A stretch of 64,000 bases of DNA from Termitomyces sp. T153. Lineage: Eukaryota; Basidiomycota; Agaricomycetes; Agaricales; Lyophyllaceae. Positions 1 to 9,796 of this stretch are shown here, piece by piece (position 1 is the stretch's first letter; each line of letters starts with the position of its first letter). The notes under the pieces were generated by a model, which was given only the letters and a program-made list of their open reading frames with translations, was not told the DNA's origin and made no database searches. The stretch covers positions 682,001 through 746,000 of the forward strand of contig JACKQL020000014.1 of assembly GCA_018296165.2 (NCBI GenBank). Direction: 5' to 3'. A program made the translations under genes and the position numbers.

Positions 1-860
1 TCACTTTAATGGTATCTTCCCATCATTATTCAATAGTTATCATGACTTAATATTAAATCTCTGTGGTTTTGCATCAGATTTGACTATAATTCAGATTTGT
101 AGTGACTGTTATTTTGTTTTTCAAAGAAAACAAATTCCCAAGTATGCCTCAACTAATCATTTATATTGTGGAGTATTGCTTAAACAATTTGCTGATTGCA
201 CTTGATTAGAGGAAATGACTTGTGTTGTTTATTGCACCAGTGCTTATGTTATACACCTTTATCAATCATTCAATCCTAAGCAGCCCAGAGTTTTTCATGG
301 TAATACATGTGCCCATGATACTAATATAGTTTCAACTGCCTCTGTTCTACCTCAAACTCCTGATCACATCAATGGTCTGTTATCAGTTGTCTTTATTGAG
401 CCAGGTCAATTTAAGAAAAATGCATTGAGAAACATTTTTTGTGTTTGAAAACATAAAATTTGAAATTTTCTTTTATAGTAGAAAAATGAAGCAAAAAATC
501 CACTATATCAAAATATAATTCTTGACAAGAAATCTATTGAATTATAACCAATATGATACCCAGAGGATAATACTCTTCTGAGCATAGATGATTATGTTAT
601 ACATGACACTGAATTATTTGTTAAAACTACTTTCAATAGTAAGACTACTAGTTTGTCTAATCATCCTGCTCTGGAGGTTCAGGCACTTGAATTGTGTGTT
701 GACTCTAAATCAGATTCTACAGTTTTTTAAGAACACATGAGTGTAGCTGATCCTGAAAGTGTTAAAATTTATGGTCAATCTTTTACAGCATCAGCTTTAC
801 AATCTCTTGTACCAAAAGCTTACTATATACCTGATGATGTGCCTGATCTTATAATTCATA
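1..860 (+). pseudogene. Decayed Helitron-type helicase N-terminal region fragment
   Basis: I see no intact ORF, but about 78 codons at 215-448 plus broken downstream frames resemble the region before the helicase in agaric Helitron proteins (DUF6570-like). The cues are a stretch reading VVSTASVLPQTPDHINGLLS-like, then VVFIEPGQFKKNALRNIFCV, and at about 570-615 a YPEDNTLLSIDDYVI-like stretch. Frame changes and stops fall between these blocks, and no Rep or helicase motifs follow. The similarity is from memory of the family and not from a search. The fragment runs off the left edge and gives way to gypsy Gag sequence at about 0.9 kb. It could be another repeat-derived ORF. Confidence 0.42.
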
Positions 861-959
861 AAGCTATGACATGTAATTCATGTCAATAGGGCCTAGTCCT
901 ACTGGCAGTTCAAGGATGTAATTCTTGGATTGTACAATCAATTTGTACAACCCTCAACT

Positions 960-1872
960 ATGCAGGATGCCCATGATGCATTTTGCAATGTAGTGTATGT
1001 GGTCAAAGAGGAAGTGCAAGGCTTTCACAATGCCATGCTTGACCATGCTCAAAACATAGCTGTATTTCCTAACAAATTCATAATTTGTGAGTGATTCTTT
1101 GAGGGGATACCCTCTGATGCATTGATATGCAATGGTGGACTCACTCCCAAGGTGAACACTGTCAAGAAGTTTGTCTCAGAGGCAAAAGCCTACAAGAATA
1201 GTATAAAAACTGCAGTGCACTATTTAGAGCATAGCATGAAGAATGGTCAGGGCAACATTTGTTGTTAGCAGCAGCACAGTTTCCAAAGCTCAGAACTGCC
1301 TTGGCTAAGTAGACTGAGTTGGTAGGATACCATGCTTGCCTGGTCTTGAGGCCTATGCCTCTGTGGGTCAGTTTGGGCCCAGGCCCTCCCCAACTTGCAG
1401 GAACAATGCAGGTGGCAAGAAAACATCTTGCTACAGGGAAGAACATGTTGGCCATAGCATTGGACCAACCAGGCAAAGATGCCAGAAGATCTGCAACCTG
1501 TTACAAGTGTAGAAAGGTCAGTCACTTTTTCCAAGAGTGCAGGGAGCCAGCTAAGCCAGCTCCTCATGTGTTTGTACAAGCAGTACATACTGCTGCTCCT
1601 TTGAATATGGGAAACACCCATAATGAGCAGGATGAGGATCTTGGGGGTGTCAACAACAAAGAAGTGGCTGAGTCCAAAGGGACTCAGGAGGATGATGAGG
1701 AGTACATTGTGTTGGAAATGTATAAAAACAATTACTATACTTGGAGTAGTGAGAGTAAGGGACTCTTTGCCCTCACTGAAGCTTCTGCTGCCAAGCATAG
1801 GGTGCAAGAACCTAGTAATGAAGTTTGCATATGCAAGCTGTGGATCATGGCAGCCAAGAATGCCATAGACTG
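960..1872 (+). pseudogene. Gag with CCHC zinc knuckle (gypsy element 1)
   Basis: The frame from 960 encodes a Gag capsid-like helical segment with one TGA stop at about 1095, then shifts near 1265 to a second open stretch (1319-1873). The zinc knuckle at 1499-1540 is complete: Cys-x2-Cys-x4-His-x4-Cys in CYKCRKVSHFFQEC. This knuckle packages retroelement RNA in the family. An acidic linker follows. The stretch 1890-2110 looks like the start of the aspartic-protease region, but the active-site Gly after Asp-Ser reads Lys (DSKS at about 1953). The capsid assignment is inferred; the knuckle is seen directly. Confidence 0.8.
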
Positions 1873-2829
1873 ACTAGTGCTACCAGCATGAGACAAGAAA
1901 TGTCTCATCATTTGGGTAAATGTTAATGGCCACCAAGTGTGGACACTGTGGGATTCAAAGAGTATGGACTCTGGAATCATGCTGTTATTTGCTCATGTGG
2001 CTAAAATATGTGTGGCATCATTTGAATTGGAGCTGAAGGATGCAGATAGCTGAGTGTGGTGCTTCTGTACTGTCAAGAAGCAGTGTGATGAGTGGCCCTA
2101 ACTACCTGATGAACTAACATGGAAGAGGCAGCAGATGAGGATGATGTCTGGGTAATGAGAAGTTTGCCCAGTGACCATTTGTCTCTGTTCATTCTAGAGG
2201 AAGAGTATCAGAGGAGGACTCTTCAAGAAGGAGAGAGAGTATGCCCAAAGGTGTTGAAATCAGTTGCACAAGGACTTCCAAGAGTGGAGGTAATGCAGCA
2301 GAGGGGCAAGAAGAATTAGTTTGATCCTTCACTAGCAAGGGAATAAAGGATTTGGGACAGACCAATCCCAAAGCTGACTTTTGAATAGGTATATGATCCA
2401 CATATGCCACAGGAGTGGAATCAGGTCATTGCAGACTTGACATAGGAAGAAGAAGTAAAAAGATGAACCCCTGCCATTGAAGTGTATAGATTGGCTATGG
2501 AGGACAAAATATCTGAGCCTAGCAAGTTTGAATACTCATGGAATGAAACAAAATGTAGGACAGAAAGTCATTCTGCATGGCTGAACATTTCAGACAAATT
2601 GGAAATTTTTCAAATGGCCTTGTGGGATAAGTATGCCAGGACAGTGCTATTGTCAAGGCTGACTAAGGACAGACAACATTCTTGGTCTAAAGCAAACAAA
2701 GAGAAGGCACACCCTCCTAAGCTGACAGAAAACAATATTTCTTGCCTTTGGCAGCAGTGGTATGAGAAGTTTCAAGATATCATTAATGGTACAAAGGAGG
2801 AACTTCCTCCATGGTGAGAGGTCACTTAA

Positions 2830-3475
2830 GTGATAAATTTCATAGATGAGGCCAAATGCTACTCATACTTTATGCTGAGGTGCCCTAAGTTACTTCAGCA
2901 GCAGCTGCAAGAGAAAATCAACCATTATGTGTGGGTGAAGTGGTGGGAGCCATGTGCAGCTAATCAGGCTGCACTGTTATTGTGTGTTCCCAAGAAAGAT
3001 GGCTCCTTGTAGATAGCACTAGATGCATGTCAACACAATGATAACACAGTTAAGGATACAATGCCCTGACTTAATTAAAAGGTCATTTGGGAAGATGTTA
3101 TGTGTGCCAATGAGGTTAAAAATTGACCTCATAGATGCATATGAGCAGGTGAGGATACATACTTTAGATGTATTCAAAACTGTGTTTATGACCATCACTG
3201 GTAGATACCATAGTAACATCATGCAGATTGGTGACTGTAATGTGCCAGTTACATTTCAATGGCTGATGATGTCCATCTTTAGGGATGTAATTGAGAAATG
3301 GATGCATATATACCTAGAGAATATATTCATCTTTTCAGATTTCATTGAAGAGCATGAACAGCACCTCAGAGTATTCTTCAAGAGACTATGCAAAAACAAG
3401 CTCTACCTCACATGGAAGAAGTGTGAGCTGTATGCCAAGTGCATTGAGTGCCTCAGCCACATTATCAATTTATAG
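2830..3475 (+). pseudogene. Reverse transcriptase remnant with ruined YxDD motif
   Basis: Two frames (2830-3012 and 3023-3475) carry the gypsy polymerase fingers and palm. A PKKDGSL block is followed by a stop at 3010-3012. The first catalytic Asp is in the context NDLIDAYEQVR. The YLDD-type box at 3311-3322 reads YLEN, so both metal-binding aspartates of the second motif are lost. Downstream residues (IFIFSDFIEEHEQHL) fit the connection between palm and thumb. This copy cannot be active. Confidence 0.88.
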
Positions 3476-3740
3476 AGTATACACCCTGATATGGACAAGT
3501 TGAATCAGATCTAGGAGTGGTGTACTTCTAGAACTTACAATGACATTCAGCAATTTATGGGGTTGGTGAATTACATTGGAATTTCTTGCCCAATATTTCC
3601 ATGTATACAGAGCCACTGATGGCCATGACACAAAACAGGTTGCCATTCCATTTGCACCCCATTCACCAATAGTGTTTTGATATAATCAAATGCTGTGCCA
3701 GAACCACTATCATATAGCCAATTGATCCTTGACACAAGGA

Positions 3741-4124
3741 TCCTATATGGTTGATCTGTGATGCATCAAAGACAAGCATTGGAGCTATGCATTGGGCAAG
3801 GACTCAGCTAGTAGAAATGTTGGCCAGCCAGGTTCATGTCCAAGAAATTCATGAATGCACAGCAAAACTATGCTGTGCACAAACTAGAGACATTGGCTAT
3901 CCTAGAAGCCCTCCTCAAATGAGAGGATAAGCTCCTATATGGTTGATCTGTGATGCATCAAAGACAAGCATTGGAGCTATGCATTGGGCAAGGACTCAGC
4001 TGGTAGAAATGTTGGCCAGCCAGGTTCATGTCCAAGAAATTCATGAATGCACAGCAAAACTATGCTGTGCACAAACTAGAGACATTGGCTATCCTAGAAG
4101 CCCTCCTCAAATGAGAGGATAAGC
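3741..4124 (+). repeat. Two-copy tandem duplication, 192-bp unit, in RNase H
   Basis: Bases 3741-3932 and 3933-4124 are direct tandem copies of 192 bp (64 codons, frame-neutral). Reading them side by side I find a single difference (ctagtag versus ctggtag). The unit spans the RNase H core (DASKTSIGA-like) of gypsy element 1. The surrounding element is heavily mutated while the two copies are almost identical, so the duplication is far younger than the element. Confidence 0.95.
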
Positions 4125-4150
4125 TCCTAGGATACAAAATCCATGTAATC

Positions 4151-4393
4151 ATGAATCACAAAGCTCTTGAGTTTTTCAAAACTCAACATGATTTATTGCC
4201 CTGTCAACAATGGGAGATGAATTACATGTTGGGATTCAATTTCAACATCACATATGTTAAAGAAGAGCTCAATAAGGTAGCAGACTGTTTATCTCACTAC
4301 TTTGAGAGTATTCTTCCCAAGACATGCACCACATCTACAACTATGTACATGCAGATGTGTGAATCAAGCCAGAGGGGGATGATTTGCCCCTGA
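4151..4393 (+). pseudogene. RNase H C-terminal end of gypsy element 1
   Basis: An 80-codon frame begins with a NHKALEFFKTQ block and ends with a KVADCLSHYFES block. Both are typical of the end of the Ty3/gypsy RNase H domain, where a DHKAL-type motif and a N-x-VADCLSR-type motif occur. It continues the tandemly duplicated segment and leads into a Ser/Gln-rich linker before the integrase. No RNase H activity is plausible because the N-terminal part is frameshifted and duplicated. Confidence 0.75.
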
Positions 4394-4769
4394 TGTGCCT
4401 ACAGGAAATGCATGTTCAACTGGATCAGATTTGCACTCTCCACAATGGACCAAGCCACAGAAGCTGGCAGGTGTGGGATTGTCACAAACTTTGTGATGCA
4501 AAGGCACAAGTCCTTGCTGATGTTAATGACAGCATGGATAGATCAACTCAGGCCCAGCAAGACTCTGAGAGCCTTGACAGCTTAGGTGATATGACTCTTG
4601 GCAAGGCCATCCTTAGGATGACCCATGTGCTGCAACTACAGGATTGGTCTGACAGAGATTTTCTCCATCAAATCCAGGCTTTGTATGGCAAAGACAAGCT
4701 CTTTGGTGAAATTCAAAGTCAGCCAAAGGATTATAACTCCTTCCACCTGAAGGACAAGCTTATCTAGAC

Positions 4770-5517
4770 TACCAACATTATGGGCCACAAGGTATTGTGT
4801 ATACCTTATGAGTGGGAGATAGCAACCAAACTACTCAACCAAGTACATTGTGTGGTTAGGTATTTTGGTGCTCAGAGAATGACAGAATACATTTGTTATT
4901 GGTGTTAGTGGCCAACTGTGGTTGCAGACACATGAGCATACTGCACCACCTGCCAACTGTGTCAGCAGGCAAAAGGGAGCAATCAGCTCCCTTCAAAGAA
5001 ACTCCATTCCTTATTCATGCCAGTGAAGCTATAAAACTCAATAGGAATGGACTCTATAGGTCTTTTCCCAGAGTCCAAAGGATATAACTACCTGTGAGTA
5101 GTTAATTGTTATATGACAAGCATAGTACACCTTATACTAGTGCACACAACCATGACAGCTTTGCAGCTGTCCTGGATTTACATGCAAGAAATTGTGAGAC
5201 TCTATGGTCTTCCAAGCTCTATTGTCAGTGACTGTGACTTGAAGTTTATGTTGAAATGGTGGCATGAACTGCACAAACTGCTAAAAGCACAGCTCCTAAT
5301 GTCCACATTGTTCCATTCACAGATGGATGGACAGACTAAATGGGTCAATCAGAACACCAGTCAGATCTTGCACACCATAGTGTGCTTAGATCAGAAGGAC
5401 TGGCTAGGTCAAATAGACTTAACTAAGTTTTCAATTAATGCAAGCATTTCTGAGATGACTAAGTATGCACCATTTGAGTTGAACAGTGGCTACATGCTGT
5501 TGATAATATAGGAGATC
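4770..5517 (+). pseudogene. Integrase remnant of gypsy element 1, catalytic Glu changed to Lys
   Basis: A Cys-pair remnant (YCTTCQLCQQ) of the zinc-binding domain lies near 4940-4975, and the core domain continues to 5512. The first Asp lies in GMDSIGLFPES, the second at 5230-5232 in the context SIVSDCDLKF. The third acidic residue of the DD35E triad should lie 36 codons later; the codon there (5338-5340) is AAA, Lys, in the context MDGQTKWVNQ. The integrase is therefore catalytically dead apart from its stops. Family knowledge supplies the expected Glu; the Lys is read directly. Confidence 0.85.
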
Positions 5518-5891
5518 CAGTAAAACTCTGCAATCCCTAGGGGAATCAAGCAGTTTGCCCATCAAGCTCTTGAAAATTTACTAGTGGTGCATGATGCAAT
5601 TATTGAGGTGCACATCTTTCAGACTATACCATAAATTTGTGTTGCAGGCCAGCTCCAGAGTTGTAAGGGGTGATCCATATAAAACTTGTACTACAACCAT
5701 ATTTAGTGTGCTGCAGCATGAGAACAGATTTTACTGACAATTGGACAGAAATCTCCAGGGTTTTAGTGATTTTAGGCCTTGACCATAGTACATAGGAGCA
5801 GAAGGAATAGGGTAGTAAATATGGTTAAGATTGCATCATTGGTCAATGTATCTCTGAGGCCCACAACTCAGTGCATAACACAAATCATCAT

Positions 5892-5926
5892 CACCACCAA
5901 GGAAATGACTCATTTCCTTGGTGGTG
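5892..5926. repeat. Perfect 17-bp palindrome at element junction
   Basis: Arms 5892-5908 and 5910-5926 are exact reverse complements around a single central C. The right arm belongs to the repeated unit that recurs at about 7169 and 8544, where no left arm exists. The left arm is therefore private to this junction between gypsy element 1 and the tandem array. It looks like a foldback created when the two sequences were joined. Confidence 0.9.
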
Positions 5927-6135
5927 GATCATTATTTGCATATTCTACATGGGGTATCTACCCCCTGTGACAACAGCAGGGATTGGAACACAACACATCC
6001 TTCAGCTTAAGTAATAGTTTTGAGGTCTACAAAGTAGATGAGGTTTTTCTACTTGATTATGTGCTGAAAAATGTCTGCAATTTTTGTTCCCACATGATTG
6101 ATATACCACATGATATCTACCTGCTACCTGCTTGT

Positions 6136-6400
6136 CTGCACTTTTTGCTCCCTTCTGGCTATTTTTTCTGGCTAACATTGCTGTCTGCAGTTTTTGCTCC
6201 CTTCTGGCTATCTTTTCCAGCTAATGTTGGTGTCTGCAGTTTTTGCTCCCTTCTGGCTATCTTTTCTGGCTAACATTGTTGTTTGCACTTTTTGCTCCCT
6301 TCTGGCTATCTTTTCTGGCTAACATTGTTGTTTGCACTTTTTGCTCCCTTCCAGCTATCTTTTCCAGCTAATGTTGTTGCCCACACTTTTTGCTCCCTTT
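6136..6400 (+). repeat. 49-bp minisatellite, 6 copies (unit 1)
   Basis: Copies start at 6136, 6185, 6234, 6283, 6332 and about 6381. Each carries TTTTTGCTCCCTTCTGGCTA-like sequence followed by a CTGGCTAACATTG-like segment. The 49-bp period is not a multiple of three, so the short ORFs over it (5983-6273, 6283-6504) are accidental. A T-rich pyrimidine tract follows to about 6580. Confidence 0.95.
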
Positions 6401-6580
6401 TAGCTTTGTTTTCCCTCTTTTTATGTTTTTCCTTTTTTTCTTTTCTTCTTTTTCTTCTTTTTTTCTTTCTTTTATTTATTTATTTTTTCTTTTATTTTCT
6501 TTGATTCTTTTTCTTTTTTTTGTTTTTTATATCTTTTCTTTTCATATATTTTATATTTGCATTTTTTGACATGACTTAAT
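6401..6580 (+). repeat. Pyrimidine tract (unit 1)
   Basis: About 180 bases are almost purely T and C on the plus strand, with runs of TTTTTCTTTTCTTCTTTTTC type. The same tract recurs at about 7660-7840 and 9140-9300. A hydrophobic Phe/Leu-rich ORF over it is an artefact of the base composition. Confidence 0.85.
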
Positions 6581-7003
6581 GTTCTTCTATCTATTGCACT
6601 ATGTATGTTCACTGATTTGCATTTAATGATTTGGAGGGTATGGCTGGATTCAAAGTCTATCTTATTGTCTGTATAGCTTTTGTCAATCTGTATTTATGTT
6701 GTGGAACAATTTTGTTCCAACATCTAATCACATAATATTCTCACATGCTAATCATGGGCATGTGATTGAACTTTTATGACTCTCCTATTCATAGTCAATA
6801 CTACTATATTAATATTTTGATGTCTATCTATGCTAAATGGAAGCTGAGATCACATCCACATATACACCATGATAGACCTGGTGAATAAAGAATAAAATAT
6901 ATATGTTGTGTAACAATCTTTGCTCCAACAACTGATTGTGTAATCTTCTCATATGCTAAGTATGACATGAGATTGAACTTACACACCTATTCAGTGTGAA
7001 CAG

Positions 7004-7222
7004 TCATGATCATGGATATGCGCAAGGCTACATTCAAAATCAGGACATAGCTCACTATGTTAATGGAGGAAAAAAGGTACACTTCTCTGCAGAAATCGAA
7101 CACACAAGGAGCTGGGCACTCCTTCATCATGGAGGAGTGCACACATATGAGCATCATGATGCAGACTCATTTCCTTGGTGGTGGATTATTATTTGCATAT
7201 TCTACATGGGGTATCTACCCCC
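7004..7222 (+). pseudogene. JmjC-like coding scrap (unit 2)
   Basis: About 70 codons precede the shared 1.1-kb block. The stretch SWALLHHGGVHTYEHHDAD resembles the iron-binding core of JmjC/cupin dioxygenase-like proteins of agarics, where a His-x-Asp pair binds Fe(II). The reading stays open into the repeat and ends there, and there is no start or second metal-binding half. The identification rests on this one motif. The segment also recurs at 8381-8597, and its last 58 bp recur at 5909-5965. Confidence 0.45.
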
Positions 7223-7392
7223 TGTGACAACAGCAGGGATTGGAACACAACACATCCTTCAGCTTGAGTAATAGTTCTGAGGTCTACAAAGTAGATGAGG
7301 TTTTTCTACTTGATTATGTGCTGAAAAATGTCTGCAATTTTTGTTCCCACATGATTGATATACCACATGATATCTACCTGCTACCTGCTTGT

Positions 7393-7655
7393 CTGCACTT
7401 TTTGCTCCCTTCTGGCTATTTTTTCTGGCTAACATTGCTGTCTGCAGTTTTTGCTCCCTTCTGGCTATCTTTTCCAGCTAATGTTGGTGTCTGCACTTTT
7501 TGCTCCCTTCTGGCTATCTTTTCTGGCTAACATTGTTGTTTGCACTTTTTGCTCCCTTCCAGCTATCTTTTCTGGCTAACATTGTTGTTTGCACTTTTTG
7601 CTCCCTTCCAGCTATCTTTTCCAGCTAATGTTGTTGCCCACACTTTTTGCTCCCT
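7393..7655 (+). repeat. 49-bp minisatellite, 6 copies (unit 2)
   Basis: Copies start at 7393, 7442, 7491, 7540, 7589 and about 7638, with the same unit as in the first array member. Copy number equals unit 1, but the order of CTTCTGG and CTTCCAG variants differs, so repeat copies have been exchanged or lost since duplication. Confidence 0.95.
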
Positions 7656-8326
7656 TTTAGCTTTGTTTTCCCTCTTTTTATGTTTTTCCTTTTTTTCTTT
7701 TCTTCTTTTTCTTCTTTTTTTCTTTCTTTTATTTATTTATTTTTTCTTTTATTTTCTTTGATTCTTTTTCTTTTTTTTGTTTTTTATATCTTTTCTTTTC
7801 ATATATTTTATATTTGCATTTTTTGACATGACTTAATGTTCTTCTATCTATTGCACTATGTATGTTCACTGATTTGCATTTAATGATTTGGAGGGTATGG
7901 CTGGATTCAAAGTCTATCTTATTGTCTGTATAGCTTTTGTCAATCTGTATTTATGTTGTGGAACAATTTTGTTCCAACATCTAATCACATAATATTCTCA
8001 CATGCTAATCATGGGCATGTGATTGAACTTTTATGACTCTCCTATTCATAGTCAATACTACTATATTAATATTTTGATGTCTATCTATGCTAAATGGAAG
8101 CTGAGATCACATCCACATATACACCATGATAGACCTGGTGAATAAAGAATAAAATATATATGTTGTGTAACAATCTTTGCTCCAACAACTGATTGTGTAA
8201 TCTTCTCATATGCTAAGTATGACATGAGATTGAACTTACACACCTATTCAGTGTGAACAGTCAATCTTACTATATGCCCTGAATGTCACAGGGGAAGCTG
8301 GCACAGAGCACAGTCAAAATCATAGG

Positions 8327-8375
8327 GTGAGTCAACTTTATTGTTTTAATCACAATGCTAATCTTTGTTTTATAG
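8327..8375 (+). other. Intron-like 49-bp segment before JmjC scrap (unit 3)
   Basis: The segment starts GTGAGTC, contains TGCTAATC as a candidate branch site, and ends TTTATAG. Length and all three signals match the introns of the intact genes in this window. It joins sequence ending ...CATAGG to GAATATTGATCATGG, the start of the JmjC-like scrap. The corresponding segment is deleted before unit 2. This suggests the scrap came from a spliced gene that lost its other exons. Confidence 0.55.
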
Positions 8376-8380
8376 GAATA

Positions 8381-8597
8381 TTGATCATGGATATGCGCAA
8401 GGCTACATTCAAAATCAGGACATAGCTCACTATGTTAATGGAGGAAAAAAGGTACGCTTCTCTGCAGAAATCGAACACACAAGGAGCTGGGCACTCCTTC
8501 ATCATGGAGGAGTGCACACATATGAGCATCATGATGCAGACTCATTTCCTTGGTGGTGGATTATTATTTGCATATTCTACATGGGGTATCTACCCCC
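8381..8597 (+). pseudogene. JmjC-like coding scrap (unit 3)
   Basis: This is the same 217-bp coding scrap as at 7004-7222, with very few differences. One is a retained CpG (GGTACGCTTC here, GGTACACTTC at unit 2). It carries the HHDAD motif and is preceded by the intron-like segment at 8327-8375. It ends at the start of the third 1.1-kb block at 8598. A retained fragment of a JmjC/cupin-like gene is my best reading; no complete domain is present. Confidence 0.45.
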
Positions 8598-8767
8598 TGT
8601 GACAACAGCAGGGATTGGAACACAACACATCCTTCAGCTTGAGTAATAGTTCTGAGGTCTACAAAGTAGATGAGGTTTTTCTACTTGATTATGTGCTGAA
8701 AAATGTCTGCAATTTTTGTTCCCACATGATTGATATACCACATGATATCTACCTGCTACCTGCTTGT

Positions 8768-9130
8768 CTGCACTTTTTGCTCCCTTCTGGCTATTTTTTC
8801 TGGCTAACATTGCTGTCTGCAGTTTTTGCTCCCTTCTGGCTATCTTTTCCAGCTAATGTTGGTGTCTGCACTTTTTGCTCCCTTCTGGCTATCTTTTCTG
8901 GCTAACACTGTTGTTTGCACTTTTTGCTCCCTTCCAGCTATCTTTTCTGGCTAACACTGTTGTTTGCACTTTTTGCTCCCTTCCAGCTATCTTTTCTGGC
9001 TAACGTTGTTGTTTGCACTTTTTGCTCCCTTCCAGCTATCTTTTCTAGCTAACATTGCTGTCTGCACTTTTTGCTCCCTTCCAGCTATCTTTTCCAGCTA
9101 ATGTTGTTGCCCACACTTTTTGCTCCCTTT
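8768..9130 (+). repeat. 49-bp minisatellite, 8 copies (unit 3)
   Basis: Copies start at 8768, 8817, 8866, 8915, 8964, 9013, 9062 and about 9111. The two extra copies relative to the other units account exactly for the 98-bp length difference of the blocks. One copy keeps a CpG (TAACGTTG) where the others read TAACATTG. Confidence 0.95.
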
Positions 9131-9796
9131 CAGCTTTGTTTTCCCTCTTTTTATGTTTTTCCTTTTTTTCTTTTCTTCTTTTTCTTCTTTTTTTCTTTCT
9201 TTTATTTATTTATTTTTTCTTTTATTTTCTTTTATTCTTTTTCTTCTTTTTGTTTTTTATATCTTTTCTTTTCATATATTTTATATTTGCATTTTTTGAC
9301 ATGACTTAATGTTCTTCTATCTATTGCACTATGTATGTTCACTGATTTGCATTTAATGATTTGGAGGGTATGGCTGGATTCAAAGTCTATCTTATTGTCT
9401 GTATAGCTTTTGTCAATCTGTATTTATGTTGTGGAACAATTTTGTTCCAACATCTAATCACATAATATTCTCACATGCTAATCATGGGCATGTGATTGAA
9501 CTTTTATGACTCTCCTATTCATAGTCAATACTACTATATTAATATTTTGATGTCTATCTATGCTAAATGGAAGCTGAGATCACATCCACATATACACCAT
9601 GATAGACCTGGTGAATAAAGAATAAAATATATATGTTGTGTAACAATCTTTGCTCCAACAACTGATTGTGTAATCTTCTCATATGCTAAGTATGACATGA
9701 GATTGAACTTACACACCTATTCAGTGTGAACAGTCAATCTTACTATATGCCCTGAATGTCACAGGGGAAGCTGGCACAGAGCACAGTCAAAATCAT

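Larger units (their letters stand above)
880..5880 (+). mobile_element. Degenerate Ty3/gypsy retrotransposon, element 1
   Basis: Gag, protease-like, reverse transcriptase, RNase H and integrase remnants follow one another on the plus strand in Ty3/gypsy order. The frame is broken repeatedly by stops and shifts, so the element cannot encode its own proteins. CpG dinucleotides are nearly absent over the whole block, unlike the gene regions further right. I find no flanking LTR of its own: the left side meets a Helitron-like fragment and the right side meets the tandem array through a palindrome at 5892-5926. The Gag style (zinc knuckle after a glutamine/histidine-rich helical region) matches the common agaricomycete gypsy group. 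Confidence 0.88.
5910..9795 (+). repeat. Tandem array of three JmjC-scrap plus 1.1-kb units
   Basis: Three near-identical units lie head to tail. The shared block starting TGTGACAACAGCAGG is at 5966, 7223 and 8598. It ends ...GTCAAAATCA at 8322 and 9795; in unit 1 the last 60 or so bases are missing and the sequence jumps at about 7006 to the next coding scrap. Block lengths are about 1041, 1100 and 1198 bp, and the last two differ by exactly two 49-bp repeats. Before each block sits the same short coding scrap (58 bp in unit 1, about 220 bp in units 2 and 3). TG...CA ends would fit an LTR, but no primer-binding site or inner genes are visible, so LTR identity is only one reading. Confidence 0.85.

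Noticed and set aside
1265..1807. Minus-strand 180-codon ORF
   Set aside because: It lies opposite the Gag zinc-knuckle frame, and its product has no recognisable features.
5983..6504. Repeated 96- and 73-codon ORFs with Phe/Leu-rich, membrane-like products
   Set aside because: They run over a 49-bp repeat whose period is not divisible by three and over a pyrimidine tract, so the hydrophobic composition is an artefact.
6136..9130. Regular direct repeats suggesting a CRISPR array
   Set aside because: The 49-bp units are contiguous without unique spacers and the host is a fungus.
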